Source of the DNA: Verrucomicrobiota bacterium
Lineage (GTDB): Bacteria; Verrucomicrobiota; Verrucomicrobiia; Chthoniobacterales; Terrimicrobiaceae
Length of the DNA: 64,000 nucleotides
Assembly: GCA_026398275.1 (NCBI GenBank)
Contig: JAPLTF010000065.1
Location: 54,176-118,175, forward strand
Direction: 5' to 3'
The position numbers were made by a program, and so were the translations under genes. Shown here piece by piece: positions 15,556 to 29,221 of the stretch (positions within the stretch are counted from its first letter, which is position 1; every line of letters starts with the position of its first letter). The notes under the pieces are model-generated. The model worked only from the letters and a program-made list of their open reading frames with translations, was not told the DNA's origin and did not search any database.

Positions 15556-16965
15556 TTACTCCAAGGGCAGTCCGATGAGTGAATAGAAGGCTCTGCGGAG
15601 CGGTTCCGGGGCAAAGAGATCAAAGAGGAGCTTTAAGTTGAGCGTAATGATCACGAAAGCTGTCGTCCATCCAAGAACCGCGATCCAGAGCGGGTTGACA
15701 AACTCTCCCATCTTCGACTTTTCGCCTGTGAACCGCAGAAGCGGCCAGACCGCAAATCCCAGCTGCATGCTCAGCACGACCTGGCTCGCCACCAGGAGAT
15801 CGGTCGTCTTGCTCTCCCCGAAATACCCGATGACAAAAACGGCCGGGATGATCGCGATCAGCCGGGTGATCAGCCGCCGCAACCAGGGCGTCAGCCGGAA
15901 ATTCAGGAACCCCTCCATCACGATCTGTCCGGCGAGCGTCCCGGTGAGCGTGGCGTTCTGACCCGACGCAAGGAGCGCCACCGCGAACAGCGTGCTCGCG
16001 ACGCCAACCCCGAGGACCGGGCTCAGCAGCTTGTAGGCGTGCTGGATCTCGGCCACATCCTGGTGGCCGGACCAATGGAACGCGGCGGCGGCCAGCACCA
16101 GAATCGCCCCGTTGATGAAAAGCGCGAACATCAGGGCGGCGGTGGAATCGATCGTCGCGAACTTGATGGCCTCCCGCTTTCCCGCCGGCGAGCGCTCGAA
16201 CATGCGCGTCTGCACGATCGACGAATGCAGGTAGAGGTTGTGCGGCATCACGGTCGCCCCCAGGATGCCGATGCTGATGTAAAGCATCTCATGGTTCCGG
16301 AAAAGTTCCGCGCTGGGCACAAACCCCATCAGCACCCCGGCCAGGCTCGGCTTGGCAAAGAACAGCTGCGCGGCAAAACACCCCCCGATCGTCAGGATCA
16401 GCGCCAGCACGATCGCCTCGACATACCGGAATCCTTTGTTCTGAAGGTAGAGCACCGCAAGGACATCCAGGCAGGTGATCACACAGCCCCAGACCAGCGG
16501 AATTCCGAACAGCAGCTGGATGGCGATCGCAGAGCCCACAACCTCCGCCAGATCACACGCCGCGATGGCCAGCTCGCAAAGCACCCACAAAAACCAAACC
16601 ACCGGCCTGGGATAATGGTCCCGGCACGCCTGGGCGAGGTCCCGGCCGGTCACCACCCCCAGCTTCACGCAGAGATGCTGCAGCAGGATCGCCATCATGT
16701 TCGATATCAGGATCACAAAAAGCAGCGAATACCCGAACTTCGCCCCGCCCGCCAAATCGGTCGCCCAGTTCCCGGGGTCCATGTATCCGACAGCCACCAG
16801 AAATCCCGGCCCGGCGAATGCCAGCATCTTCCGCCAGAAAGAGGCGTTGCCGGGAACAAAGATGCTGCGGTGAACCTCCGGCAGGCTCACCTCCGCCACC
16901 TGCCGCTTCCAGGCGTCGAGCTCCGCGGGGATGTTCTCCAAATCAGGCTTCATGGGATTTTGCAT
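15556..16965 (-). CDS. mntH: Nramp-family divalent metal transporter (Mn2+/Fe2+)
   Basis: A proton-coupled inner-membrane importer of manganese or iron. The metal-site motif DPGN appears in [15 protein letters not shown] (TM1), and [10 protein letters not shown] carries the TM6 Met-Pro-His signature. About eleven hydrophobic segments are visible in 469 aa. A hydrophilic N-terminus of about 45 residues precedes TM1. The gene is transcribed divergently from an MntR-like regulator across a 114-bp interval holding a palindrome, and is followed by usp. Confidence 0.93.
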   Translation of the reverse strand: MQNPMKPDLENIPAELDAWKRQVAEVSLPEVHRSIFVPGNASFWRKMLAFAGPGFLVAVGYMDPGNWATDLAGGAKFGYSLLFVILISNMMAILLQHLCVKLGVVTGRDLAQACRDHYPRPVVWFLWVLCELAIAACDLAEVVGSAIAIQLLFGIPLVWGCVITCLDVLAVLYLQNKGFRYVEAIVLALILTIGGCFAAQLFFAKPSLAGVLMGFVPSAELFRNHEMLYISIGILGATVMPHNLYLHSSIVQTRMFERSPAGKREAIKFATIDSTAALMFALFINGAILVLAAAAFHWSGHQDVAEIQHAYKLLSPVLGVGVASTLFAVALLASGQNATLTGTLAGQIVMEGFLNFRLTPWLRRLITRLIAIIPAVFVIGYFGESKTTDLLVASQVVLSMQLGFAVWPLLRFTGEKSKMGEFVNPLWIAVLGWTTAFVIITLNLKLLFDLFAPEPLRRAFYSLIGLPLE

Positions 16966-16993
16966 TCATGTTCGATAGGATGGCCGGCGCCGC

Positions 16994-17013
16994 ATTGTAG
17001 CGCATGCTACAAT
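16994..17013. promoter_or_regulatory. Palindromic operator candidate between mntH and mntR
   Basis: An 8-bp inverted repeat, ATTGTAGC-N4-GCTACAAT, lies 29 bp upstream of the mntH start and 67 bp from the mntR start. Its length and dyad form suit a DtxR/MntR-family dimer site. Position between the regulator and its expected target is the main support. Confidence 0.65.
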
Positions 17014-17079
17014 ATGGTGGCGACGCTAACCCCCTGAGCGGACTCTTGTCAATGAGCATTCCCTGCGGGAGAATGGCGC

Positions 17080-17571
17080 ATGGTTTTGAAATCGAAGAAC
17101 GCGTCGAAACCCGGCTCGCCCCCGCCCAAAAGCGGCCCGGAGACGGCGGTCTACCAGCGCCAGACGCGCCTCCAGCACGCGCAGGAGCGGGCGCAGGACT
17201 ACGTGGAGGCGATTGCGGAGCTGATAGCCGGCTGCGGGGAGGCCCGCGCGACCGACCTGGCGAAATCCCTCGGGGTGACGCATGTGACCGTGATCCGGAC
17301 GGTCCAGAGGCTGCAGCGCGAGGGGCTCGTTACCACGCAGCCCTACCGCTCGATCTTCCTGACCGACTCCGGCCGCACGCTGGCGGGGAAGGCCCGGGCC
17401 CGCCACGAGAAAGTCGTGACGTTTTTGGAGGCGCTGGGAGTCGCCAAATCCACCGCACGGGCGGACGCCGAAGGGATCGAGCACCACGTCAGCGACGAGA
17501 CGCTCAAGGCGATGGAAAAATTTCTGCGCAGCAGCCGGAAAGGTTCGGGAAAACCGACCAGAACATATTAA
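17080..17571 (+). CDS. mntR: MntR/DtxR-family manganese-responsive regulator
   Basis: A 163-aa metal-dependent repressor of the DtxR/MntR type. After a basic Pro-rich N-terminus (residues 1-25), the winged helix reads ARATDLAKSLGVTHVTVIRT with TVQRLQREGLVTTQPYRSIF. The dimerisation and metal-binding part follows (GKARARHEKVVTFLEALGV, DAEGIEHHVSDETLKAMEKF), with His and Glu residues at the usual metal-site positions. No C-terminal SH3-like domain is present, as in MntR. It is divergent from mntH. Confidence 0.88.
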   Translation: MVLKSKNASKPGSPPPKSGPETAVYQRQTRLQHAQERAQDYVEAIAELIAGCGEARATDLAKSLGVTHVTVIRTVQRLQREGLVTTQPYRSIFLTDSGRTLAGKARARHEKVVTFLEALGVAKSTARADAEGIEHHVSDETLKAMEKFLRSSRKGSGKPTRTY

Positions 17572-17689
17572 ATAATAGCCGTTTGCATTTTCACGTAGAG
17601 TGTCGGTCATGAAGGCGCTCTCGTTGGGCCTGCGCGAAGGGGTGCCGGGGCGCGTTGCCGGACTCAAGCCCGCAGGAATCGCGCTCAAT

Positions 17690-18715
17690 CTATTTCAATT
17701 TGAGCCACAGCGTCTGCGCTCCCTCGCCGGGGGGGAAATCCGGAAGCGTCGGCTCGTGGGAAATGTCGCCGCCGAGCCGGGCGGTCTTCACCATGAACCG
17801 CACCGTCCTCTCCAATGTGGCCCGATCGAGTTTTGTGCAGTTGGTTGAGACCAGCAGTGATGCTCCGGGGGCTGAAATCTCCAACGCGATGCGCAGGAGA
17901 TCCTCAATCTGCTCCTCCACCCGCCAGCGCCGGCCTTTGTTCCCCAGCGAGAATGTCGGAGGATCGAGGATGAGAAGATCGAATTTTTCCCCGCGCCGCT
18001 CCAGCCGTGGCAGGACATCGAGCACGTCGTCCGCAAGGAACCGGTGGCCATCAGGCGGCAGGTTGTTCAGCTCAAAGTTCCCCCGGCCGCGGTCGAGCGA
18101 CTTTTTTGAAAGGTCGATGCTCAGCGTCTGGGCCCCGGCGATCGCCGCCGCCACCGAAAACGAGCAGGTGTAGGCAAACGTGTTCAGCATCCGCTTCGGC
18201 GCCATTCTCTGCACGCGGGCACGGTTGGCGCGCTGGTCGATGAACAGCCCTGCCGAATATCCCGCCCCGAAGTCAATGCCGTAGCGGACCCCGCGCTCGG
18301 ACACGACGGAATCCAGCGATGCCGCCGGATCGCCCGTCACGAGCACCGGGGCCACACGCTCCGCATTCTGCCGGGGCAGAAACCGCGAAAACACGCGCGC
18401 GCTTTGAAAGCCCGTGAGGGACTCCCACTCGCGAAGTCCGGTGAGCGCCTCGTCGCGCGCGGAATCGGTTTTGAAGGAAACCAGCACATCGGGACCGAGT
18501 CGTTCGACCCAGGCGTCCGGTCCGGAGAAGAGCCTGTGGGCGGTGGTTTCCTCCGCTGCGAAAGCCGCGAGGATTTTCAGGGAAATCCAGCAATTCCTCT
18601 GCGCTCCGTGTTCTGTTTGCCGCACGCGCGACAGGATCAGGATCCGGAGGAAATGTGTCAACCCAATCCCTGATCCTGAAATTCTCCTCTCGCGCGCAGG
18701 GCTTCCGCCTGTCAT
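17690..18715 (-). CDS. RlmI-like 23S rRNA cytosine-C5 methyltransferase
   Basis: A class I SAM-dependent methyltransferase of the RlmI/YccW group, which makes m5C in 23S rRNA. Visible motifs are FGAGYSAGLFIDQRANR, MLNTFAYTCSFSVAAAIAGA (SAM loop), SIDLSKKSLDRGRGNFELN (motif II) and LILDPPTFSLGNKGR (catalytic motif IV). A PUA domain seems missing or reduced. The start is uncertain: ATG 18715 gives a non-family N-terminal 30 residues, while GTG 18625 (VRQTEHG) is a reasonable alternative. Confidence 0.82.
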   Translation of the reverse strand: MTGGSPARERRISGSGIGLTHFLRILILSRVRQTEHGAQRNCWISLKILAAFAAEETTAHRLFSGPDAWVERLGPDVLVSFKTDSARDEALTGLREWESLTGFQSARVFSRFLPRQNAERVAPVLVTGDPAASLDSVVSERGVRYGIDFGAGYSAGLFIDQRANRARVQRMAPKRMLNTFAYTCSFSVAAAIAGAQTLSIDLSKKSLDRGRGNFELNNLPPDGHRFLADDVLDVLPRLERRGEKFDLLILDPPTFSLGNKGRRWRVEEQIEDLLRIALEISAPGASLLVSTNCTKLDRATLERTVRFMVKTARLGGDISHEPTLPDFPPGEGAQTLWLKLK

Positions 18716-18729
18716 GCTTCCCGCGCATT

Positions 18730-18882
18730 ATGGCAAAACCAAACTATCAGTTCGAAAAGCGCCGCAAGGAATTGGACAAAAAAGCGAAGAAGGCCGAGAA
18801 GCTCCGCCTGAAGGCCGAAGCGGCCCGCAATCCTGCAGTAGAAACTCCTGCCGACGCGGCATCCGAGCCCGGACAGAGCTGA
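18730..18882 (+). CDS. Small basic protein of about 50 aa (conserved small-protein type)
   Basis: A 50-aa highly charged protein starting MAKPNYQFEKRRKELDKKAK, with a basic helical core (KKAEKLRLKAEAARN) and a short acidic/Ala tail. Proteins beginning MAKPNYxFEKRRKEL are widespread as tiny hypotheticals. The function is unknown; RNA or ribosome association would be a guess. An upstream in-frame ATG (18655) is rejected because the extra residues are not family-like and overlap the divergent methyltransferase. Confidence 0.65.
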   Translation: MAKPNYQFEKRRKELDKKAKKAEKLRLKAEAARNPAVETPADAASEPGQS

Positions 18883-18983
18883 GCGGCGACGCCCGCGGGA
18901 GAGAACTCTGACGGCCCCCCCCTGGCCTTCTCCGCTTTTCGATTTGTGAAATTGCCCCGTCTGGGGCACACTGTGCGCCTGCT

Positions 18984-19520
18984 ATGAAATCCATCCTGTT
19001 GGTTTGCACGCTGGCCGCAATTTGTGCGGGTTCGCTCCTTGCTCAGAATTCCACCCTCCCACCGCTTCCGCCGGACGGGTTTGTGACCCTTCAGCAGATC
19101 GTGAACGACTTTGCCACGGCCCAGGACGCCGCGATGCAGAAATATAACGGGATCAGGGTCCTCGTTTACGGGCGGGTGGGAGACGTGACCCAGTCCGGCG
19201 ATGCGGATGGCGATCCCTTGACAGTGTTCATGCAGCTTCCGAACCAGACGACCCCGGATGTGAAGGCGGTCTTCGGAGCGGACGACATGCCGAAGAACAA
19301 CTCCGTGGATCCACACGACACCAAGGTCGACGTGTTCCACCGCAACTGGGAGGGCAATTTGACGAAGGAGCACGCTTTCATCGTCGAGGGCCAGACCACC
19401 GGGATCCGCGGGACGTTTGACAACTTTGTCGCCGGCGACATCGTGCTGAAGAACTGCCACAAGCTGCAGACCGGGGTGCTCATGAAGAAGCTCGCGGAGC
19501 ACGGCATCCCCACCGAATAG
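18984..19520 (+). CDS. Secreted OB-fold protein (tRNA_anti-like domain)
   Basis: The 178-aa protein opens with a signal peptide ([21 protein letters not shown]). The mature part, with [31 protein letters not shown] and [16 protein letters not shown]...LKNCHKLQ, resembles the tRNA_anti-like OB-fold family of periplasmic proteins. No catalytic residues are evident. It ends 1 nt before the TTG start of mnmG, so the pair is probably co-transcribed and translationally coupled, although the functions seem unrelated. Confidence 0.65.
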   Translation: MKSILLVCTLAAICAGSLLAQNSTLPPLPPDGFVTLQQIVNDFATAQDAAMQKYNGIRVLVYGRVGDVTQSGDADGDPLTVFMQLPNQTTPDVKAVFGADDMPKNNSVDPHDTKVDVFHRNWEGNLTKEHAFIVEGQTTGIRGTFDNFVAGDIVLKNCHKLQTGVLMKKLAEHGIPTE

Positions 19521-19521
19521 C

Positions 19522-21405
19522 TTGAGCGACTTCGAGTATCCCAAGCCCTACGACGTCGTTGTCATCGGCGCCGGGCATGCCGGGATCGAGGCGGCGATGG
19601 CCTCCGCCCGCCTGGGCTGCGCCACCTTGCTGCTCACGCAAAACGCGGACACCGTCGGGCAGATGTCCTGCAATCCGGCGATCGGCGGGCTCGCCAAAGG
19701 ACACATCGTCCGCGAGATCGACGCGCTCGGGGGCGCGATGGGGCTGAACACCGACGCGACGGGAATCCAGTTCCGGATGCTCAACGCGACGAAGGGCCCG
19801 AGCGTCCGCGCCCCGCGTGCCCAGTGCGACAAGAAGGCCTACCAGTTCCGCATGAAGGCGGTTCTCGAACGCGAGCCGAACCTCGATCTCAAGCAGGGGA
19901 ACGTGACGCGGCTGGTCGTCAAGAACGGCGGGGTCGCTGGCATTGAAACCAACCTCGGGCTCCGGTTCCGGGCCAGGTCGGTCGTGGTCACCACGGGCAC
20001 ATTCATGCGGGGCCTCCTGCATGTCGGGCTCAGGAACCAGGCGGGCGGACGCCTCGGCGATACGGTCTCCACGTTCAGCGACTGCCTCAAGGAGCTCGGG
20101 TTTGAAATCGGGCGATTCAAGACCGGAACCCCCTGCCGCCTGCTCGCGAAAAGCATTGATTTCTCGAGGTGCGAAGTCCAACCCGGCGATGAACCGCCGC
20201 CGGTTTTCAGCTATCTCGCCGACACGCTGCGGCGCGCGGAGGATGAGATTTTCACGCTCAACGAATGGAAGGATGGCTCGTTCCGCGCACGACAGATCCC
20301 CTGCCACATCACCTACACAAACGAGCGGACGCACGAAATCATCCGCGCGAACCTCGACAAGTCGCCGCTCTACGCCGGGGTCATCGAAGGCGTCGGCCCG
20401 CGCTATTGCCCGAGCATCGAGGACAAGGTCGTCAAGTTCGCCGACAAGCCGAAGCACCAGCTATTTCTGGAGCCCGAGGGCCGGCACACCGGCGAGATCT
20501 ACGTGAACGGCGTCTCCACGAGCCTGCCGTTCGATGTCCAATACGCGTTCATCCGCAGCGTGGCCGGGCTTGAGAATGCGGAGATCCTGCGCCCGGGCTA
20601 CGCGGTCGAATACGACTACTGCCCCCCCACCCAGCTCCATACGACGCTCGAGACCAGGCGGATCGCCGGGCTTTATTTTGCCGGGCAGATCAACGGGACC
20701 TCGGGCTATGAGGAAGCCGCCGCGCAGGGTCTTGTCGCCGGGGCAAATGCCGCTCTGAAAGTTCAGGCCCGACCGGCGTTCACCCTCGCCCGCCATGAGT
20801 CCTACATCGGAGTCCTTATCGACGATCTGGTGACCCGCGGAACCCCTGAACCCTACCGGATGTTCACAAGCCGGGCGGAATACCGCCTGCTCCTCAGACA
20901 GGACAACGCCGACCTCCGCCTCACCGGCAAGGGGATCGCGGCCGGACTGGTCGCCGGAGAACGCAAATCCCGGTTCGAACAAAAGCTCACGCAGATCACC
21001 GGACTGCGGGCGAAGCTGCGCGAAATCAAGATCGATTCCCTCCCGATCGAACGCTGGCTCAAGCGCTCGGAGAATACCTGGCCCGCACTGCCAAAGGATA
21101 TCCTCACCGCCTATTCACCGGATGTTTGGGAGCAGGTGGAAACCGATCTGAAATATGAAGGCTACATCCTGCGCCAGCAGGAACAGATCGCGCGCTCGGA
21201 GCGGCACGAGGGAAAATTGATCCCCGACTGGGTCGACTACGAAGCCATTAACGGGCTCCGCACCGAGGCCGTTCAAAAGCTTTCCAAAATCCGCCCCGAA
21301 ACCCTCGGCCAGGCCGCGCGCATCAGCGGGGTCACCCCTGCGGACATCGCCCTCCTCGGCATCTGGCTCGCGCGCGGGACTGCAGGTTCACCGCCGAAGC
21401 CGTAG
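19522..21405 (+). CDS. mnmG: tRNA uridine-5-carboxymethylaminomethyl synthase, MnmG subunit
   Basis: MnmG (GidA) binds FAD and, with MnmE, installs the cmnm5 group on wobble uridine of certain tRNAs. The start is TTG 19522, which puts the FAD-binding motif [13 protein letters not shown] at residues 11-23. [40 protein letters not shown] and the C-terminal helical MnmE-binding region ([19 protein letters not shown]) are all present over 627 aa. MnmE is not in the window. Confidence 0.96.
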   Translation: MSDFEYPKPYDVVVIGAGHAGIEAAMASARLGCATLLLTQNADTVGQMSCNPAIGGLAKGHIVREIDALGGAMGLNTDATGIQFRMLNATKGPSVRAPRAQCDKKAYQFRMKAVLEREPNLDLKQGNVTRLVVKNGGVAGIETNLGLRFRARSVVVTTGTFMRGLLHVGLRNQAGGRLGDTVSTFSDCLKELGFEIGRFKTGTPCRLLAKSIDFSRCEVQPGDEPPPVFSYLADTLRRAEDEIFTLNEWKDGSFRARQIPCHITYTNERTHEIIRANLDKSPLYAGVIEGVGPRYCPSIEDKVVKFADKPKHQLFLEPEGRHTGEIYVNGVSTSLPFDVQYAFIRSVAGLENAEILRPGYAVEYDYCPPTQLHTTLETRRIAGLYFAGQINGTSGYEEAAAQGLVAGANAALKVQARPAFTLARHESYIGVLIDDLVTRGTPEPYRMFTSRAEYRLLLRQDNADLRLTGKGIAAGLVAGERKSRFEQKLTQITGLRAKLREIKIDSLPIERWLKRSENTWPALPKDILTAYSPDVWEQVETDLKYEGYILRQQEQIARSERHEGKLIPDWVDYEAINGLRTEAVQKLSKIRPETLGQAARISGVTPADIALLGIWLARGTAGSPPKP

Positions 21406-21483
21406 TCCTTGGTGCCGTGCTGCCAGGGCGGGACGTCCCCGGCCCGGCCGCGCGGACTTCCGGGCGTTCATCAAAAGCGCGAA

Positions 21484-21511
21484 AAAGCCGGGGCCTTGCG
21501 ACCCCGGCTTT
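21484..21511 (-). terminator. Intrinsic terminator after groEL
   Basis: A 10-bp perfect stem (AAAGCCGGGG and its complement) encloses an 8-nt loop. Read on the minus strand it ends in five consecutive U residues. It lies 31 bp beyond the groEL stop and also separates groEL from the convergent mnmG. Confidence 0.85.
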
Positions 21512-21541
21512 CCGGTTCGATTTTTGGTTTTGAGCGCGGAC

Positions 21542-23200
<1,659 letters not shown>

Positions 23201-23233
23201 TTAGGTATTAGGTTTTGAGTTGTTGAAACGGGC

Positions 23234-23530
23234 TTAGCCGATGATGCCGAGGATGTCGTCCTCGCGCATGATCAGGTAGGTTTCGCCGTCCACCTTGACT
23301 TCGGTTCCGCCGTATTTCGAGATGAGGACCTTGTCCCCCTTCTTGACGGTGAACGCGATGAGTTTTCCCTCATCGTCACGCTTGCCGGTGCCGAGGGCGA
23401 CGACTTGTCCTTCCTGTGGTTTTTCCTTGGCGGTATCAGGAATGATAATTCCGCCTTTTTTGACTTCCTTCTCCTCGAGCGCCTGCACGAGCACGCGGTC
23501 TCCGAGAGGTTTGATGTTTACGTTGGCCAT
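23234..23530 (-). CDS. groES: Co-chaperonin GroES (Hsp10)
   Basis: The 98-aa co-chaperonin caps Gro[20 protein letters not shown] opens the fold, the mobile loop is [16 protein letters not shown] (with the IIIP hydrophobic anchor) and the end is [11 protein letters not shown]. It sits between dnaK and groEL on the same strand. No CIRCE-type (TTAGCACTC-N9-GAGTGCTAA) element is visible upstream, so HrcA control is not supported. Confidence 0.97.
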   Translation of the reverse strand: MANVNIKPLGDRVLVQALEEKEVKKGGIIIPDTAKEKPQEGQVVALGTGKRDDEGKLIAFTVKKGDKVLISKYGGTEVKVDGETYLIMREDDILGIIG

Positions 23531-23572
23531 AGTTGCTTCTTGGTTTTGGTTTTTGTTGGTTTTTAACAGCCC

Positions 23573-23596
23573 CCGGCCCCCGCGAACGGGGGCCGG
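23573..23596 (-). terminator. GC-rich hairpin between dnaK and groES
   Basis: A perfect 10-bp stem (CCGGCCCCCG and its complement) closes a 4-nt loop 20 bp after the dnaK stop. It lacks an immediate U-run on the minus strand, so it may be a weak terminator, an mRNA-stabilising or processing hairpin, or an attenuator that sets the dnaK-to-groESL ratio. Confidence 0.45.
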
Positions 23597-23616
23597 AGCG
23601 GTTTGTTAAAGTGTGA

Positions 23617-25911
<2,295 letters not shown>

Positions 25912-26184
25912 CTATTCGCGGGCGGGCGGTTTTCCCCAATCAAGCGAACAGCTTTTTTCCACGAAACATTTTCGGTGTCTTTCAAATATTGCGATGCACT
26001 CTTCATCGGTCAGGGCGGCCAGAATGCGGGCTCGCTCTTCTGCGGTTTTTTCCCGCAGCTGATGGCAAAAACATTCGTCCGGATTTCCCCCAAAGGGACA
26101 GTCAACAGCCAGCCCCGCGAGATAGGCCCGGATTGTTTTCCCAAGGCAGGCCCGGATCTTGTCGACATCTGAGAGAGTCTTCAT
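25912..26184 (-). CDS. Small Cys/His-containing hypothetical protein
   Basis: I do not recognise a named family with certainty. The 90-aa product starts MKTLSDVDKIRACLGKTIRA and contains CPFGGNPDECFCHQLREKTAEE and a helical LTDEECIAIFERHRKCFVEK. The CPxxxNPxxCxCH pattern suggests a structural metal site or disulfides in a small helical protein; similar short proteins with a CPxxxxxxxCPLH...LSDEE layout occur in environmental bacteria. An upstream Met at 26256 adds 24 unlikely residues. The neighbours give no clue to its function. Confidence 0.55.
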   Translation of the reverse strand: MKTLSDVDKIRACLGKTIRAYLAGLAVDCPFGGNPDECFCHQLREKTAEERARILAALTDEECIAIFERHRKCFVEKSCSLDWGKPPARE

Positions 26185-26273
26185 CTGTTCAACCAAGGGG
26201 AATCTATCCTGCCCGAAAACAAATGGAAATCCCTCATTTCCAAAAAAGAGGCGCAAAAAGGGTGTTCAGAAAA

Positions 26274-27035
26274 CTAAGCCGGCTTGCGCATGAGCCAGTA
26301 GATCTCGCCCGGCCAGCCGGGGAACATCCGGCCCCAGAAGAGATTGAAGCGCATCCATGCGGCGGAGTTTTCCAGCGCGCTTCCCTTGCTGCGCAGGAAG
26401 AAGGCCCCGCTGTAGAATTCCGCGACCAGCCCGGCATCCTGCGCCATCCGGCGGACCCTCGCCGGCGAAAAGACGCTCACATGACCCATTGGGCCCGCAT
26501 TTCTCCGGACCTGCTTTTCACGGATTCCCGCCAGCGCGGCCGGCACAACGGGAAACCCGCCGATCAGCGATCCGCCGGGCGCGATGCCGGCTGCAATTTT
26601 TTTCAGCGCCTCCTCCGGTTCAAAGAGATGTTCGAGGACGTGGAGCAGGATCGCGCAATCGTAGGTGCCCGGGAGCGCGAAGCTGTGGTCTTCGAGGTTG
26701 GCCTCAAAAAAGTCCTCGTAGCCCGCCTTTTTCAGCTTCTCCGTGAGCATCACCGCGTCGACGGCGGTCCATCTCGACCACGATACTCCGGGCGGTGCGG
26801 ACTTCACAAACTCCAGCATCTGGCCGCGGTGAACCCCGATTTCTGCGACGGAGAGCGGGCGGCCGGCCCGCAGGCATTCCTCCCTCAACAATTGGTATCC
26901 GAACCAGTAGCGGAGGAGCCTGATCGGGTAGCGGACGGCTTTTGCCTCGGATGGCATGCCGAATCGCTTGGCGCGGACGGTCGGATTGTCGGCGATAAAT
27001 CCGATATCCCAATGGGCTGGGTCGTAAGTCTTCAA
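26274..27035 (-). CDS. Class I SAM-dependent methyltransferase
   Basis: The 253-aa protein has a methyltransferase fold: VAEIGVHRGQMLEFV is the SAM-binding glycine loop (motif I, with Glu for the usual Asp), YDCAILLHVLEHLFEPEEALK matches the motif IV/post-motif region of Methyltransf_11/25 enzymes, and GIAPGGSLIGGFPVV follows. The N-terminus includes YQLLREECLRAGRPL. The target is unknown. It may act on a sugar or lipid, as many orphan members near envelope genes do. It is transcribed away from the next gene. Confidence 0.75.
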   Translation of the reverse strand: MKTYDPAHWDIGFIADNPTVRAKRFGMPSEAKAVRYPIRLLRYWFGYQLLREECLRAGRPLSVAEIGVHRGQMLEFVKSAPPGVSWSRWTAVDAVMLTEKLKKAGYEDFFEANLEDHSFALPGTYDCAILLHVLEHLFEPEEALKKIAAGIAPGGSLIGGFPVVPAALAGIREKQVRRNAGPMGHVSVFSPARVRRMAQDAGLVAEFYSGAFFLRSKGSALENSAAWMRFNLFWGRMFPGWPGEIYWLMRKPA

Positions 27036-27131
27036 AACGGTCCGGCATCGTGGGCACTGCGCATTCTCCGGTCAAGCGCTCTTGCTGAGATCACTTGCAA
27101 ACAACCGGTTTCTCGCTTTATTCGAGGGAGA

Positions 27132-27962
27132 ATGTTCGCCCAAAAAGAGGCTCTGATCCGGCTGCTCCACGACAACGACCCCGAAACGGTCAGGCTCATC
27201 AAGGAGGAGTTGACCGCTGCGGGAGAGGATCGGATTCACGAGTTGCAGGAGCTGATGAGTATCGATGACAAGTGCGTCTCCGAGCATGCCCGGGATGTGC
27301 TGGCGGCGATCAGCGGGCGCAGCGCGGAGGAGGAGTTTTCCCTGCTGTGCCATTTCTTCGGCGACGGGCTCGACCTCGAGCAGGCCTGTTGGTCGCTGGC
27401 CCGGGCCATGGAGCCTGGCGTCTGCATTCTGCCCTTCGAGCACAAGCTGAACATCTGGGGCCGGCAGTTTCTGGTCAAGCTCTCCGGGGCGGTGAGCAAC
27501 CGCGAGCGCGTGCTCCGGCTCGCCTCTTTTCTTTCGGGGGAGCTCGATTTCCGAGGGAACGCCGACAACTACTACTGCGAGAGAAATTCCCTGCTGCCGC
27601 GCGTGATCGAGACACGCTCCGGAATTCCCCTCACGCTCACGCTGATCTACATGATGGTCGGCTCACGCGCGGCGATGAAGATCGAGGGAATCAATCTTCC
27701 CGGGCATTTTATCGCGCGCCACGGGGAGGTCTACTTCGATCCGTTTCACCGGGGCCGGATCCTTTCCCGACTGGATGTGGAGAGCATCCTCCTCCGCCAG
27801 GGGATGCAATTGAAAGACTGCCATCTCCAGCCGTCCACCGCCCGGCAGATGCTCGTCCGGATGCTCGCCAATTTGCTTTACGTTTATGACCTGCAGGGGG
27901 ATTGTCAAAAGCACGCGCGGGTGCGCGGCTGGATGCAGGCCTTGAAATGTGGAGCGGAATGA
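27132..27962 (+). CDS. SirB1-family transglutaminase-like protein
   Basis: The 276-aa protein carries an N-terminal helical repeat region and a Transglut_core2/SirB1 domain: YYCERNSLLPRVIETRSGIP, LTLTLIYMMVGSRA, INLPGHFIARHGEVYFDPFH. The usual catalytic Cys of transglutaminases appears replaced, as in most SirB1 proteins. GAGGGAG at 27124-27130 is a good ribosome-binding site for ATG 27132. The stop overlaps the start of cinA as ATGA, so the two are coupled. Confidence 0.8.
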   Translation: MFAQKEALIRLLHDNDPETVRLIKEELTAAGEDRIHELQELMSIDDKCVSEHARDVLAAISGRSAEEEFSLLCHFFGDGLDLEQACWSLARAMEPGVCILPFEHKLNIWGRQFLVKLSGAVSNRERVLRLASFLSGELDFRGNADNYYCERNSLLPRVIETRSGIPLTLTLIYMMVGSRAAMKIEGINLPGHFIARHGEVYFDPFHRGRILSRLDVESILLRQGMQLKDCHLQPSTARQMLVRMLANLLYVYDLQGDCQKHARVRGWMQALKCGAE

Positions 27963-29185
27963 CCGTCGAAGTCTTGAACACAGGCACCGAGCTTTTGCTC
28001 GGCGAGGTCGTCAACACCCATGCCGCATGGTTCGGAAAACAGCTCTTTCCGCTCGGGCTGCGGGTTTCCCGCCAGACGACTGTCCCGGACGGCGGCGCCA
28101 TCCGCGAGGCATTGTCGGAATGTTTTGAGCGCGCAGACATCGTCCTCATGACGGGCGGCCTTGGCCCCACGACCGACGACATCACGAGGGAGGCGGTTGC
28201 CGGGCTGCTGGGCATCGAGCTGGTGGCGGACGATGCCGTCCGCAGAAAAATCGAAGCGATGGTCGCCGAGCGCGGGCACACGATGCGCGAGCGGATGCTC
28301 CGTCAAGCGATGGTTCCCGAAGGCGCGGTCGTCCTCCCGAATGACAACGGGTCGGCCCCCGGGCTCTACCTGCCGATGAGATCCTCCCCCCGCTCCCCAC
28401 ATCTTTTTCTGCTCCCCGGCCCGCCTCGGGAGCTCCAGCCGATGTTCACGGAATCGGTGCTGCCGGTTCTGAGGCAGCTCAGCGGCGGCCAACCGGCCCG
28501 CGAATGCCGGGTCTACCGGATCGTCGGCCTGGGCGAGAGCGCGGTCGAGGAATCCGTCGGACTCAGCCTGGAAAAACGCGGCGACCTGGAGGTCGGATAC
28601 TGCGCGCGGCCGAACGAGGTCGATCTCCGGCTCATCGGGACGCGCGAAATTCTGGATGAGGTCGAGCCCCTGGTCCTGAACGCCGTGGGCAGCCACCTCT
28701 TCTCGCAGAAAGGCGAAAACCTCGAGGAGTGGGTCGTGGCCAGGCTCCGGAAGCTCGGGCGGAAAATCGCGACTGCGGAATCCTGCTCGGGCGGGCTTCT
28801 CGCCCACAGGCTCACCAACGTGCCGGGCGCATCGGAAGTCTTCACTCACGGATTTGTCACCTATGCCAACGAGGCAAAGATTTCTGGGCTCGGCGTCCCC
28901 TCCTCCACGCTCGCGATGCATGGCGCGGTGAGCGAGCCGGTGGCCATGGCGATGGCGGACGGCGCGCTGGAAAAATCCGGCGCGGACTACGCGCTCTCGC
29001 TGACCGGAATCGCCGGGCCCGGCGGGGGCTCAGACGACAAGCCGGTCGGCCTGGTCTTCATCGCCATTGCCCGCCGCGGAAAGCCGACGCTCTGCAAGCG
29101 ATTCCGGTTCCCGCGCGACCGCGAAACCTTCAAGCAGCTCGCCACCCAAACCGCGCTGGACATGCTGCGGCACGAGCTGATCTGA
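27959..29185 (+). CDS. cinA: CinA: nicotinamide-nucleotide amidase / MoaB-like fusion
   Basis: CinA combines an N-terminal MoCF (MoaB/MogA-like) domain with pyrophosphatase activity in characterised members and a C-terminal PncC amidase that hydrolyses nicotinamide mononucleotide. N-terminal motifs are VLNTGTELLLGEVVNTHAAW and MTGGLGPTTDDITREAVAG; the PncC part starts near ATAESCSGGLLAHRLTNVPG (catalytic Ser) and continues LTGIAGPGGGSDDKPVGLVF. ATG 27959 overlaps the preceding stop and gives 408 aa, the usual length. Confidence 0.93.
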   Translation: MTVEVLNTGTELLLGEVVNTHAAWFGKQLFPLGLRVSRQTTVPDGGAIREALSECFERADIVLMTGGLGPTTDDITREAVAGLLGIELVADDAVRRKIEAMVAERGHTMRERMLRQAMVPEGAVVLPNDNGSAPGLYLPMRSSPRSPHLFLLPGPPRELQPMFTESVLPVLRQLSGGQPARECRVYRIVGLGESAVEESVGLSLEKRGDLEVGYCARPNEVDLRLIGTREILDEVEPLVLNAVGSHLFSQKGENLEEWVVARLRKLGRKIATAESCSGGLLAHRLTNVPGASEVFTHGFVTYANEAKISGLGVPSSTLAMHGAVSEPVAMAMADGALEKSGADYALSLTGIAGPGGGSDDKPVGLVFIAIARRGKPTLCKRFRFPRDRETFKQLATQTALDMLRHELI

Positions 29186-29221
29186 GCAGGGAATCCGCCT
29201 GCGAAGGGCGGGCGCTGTCCC

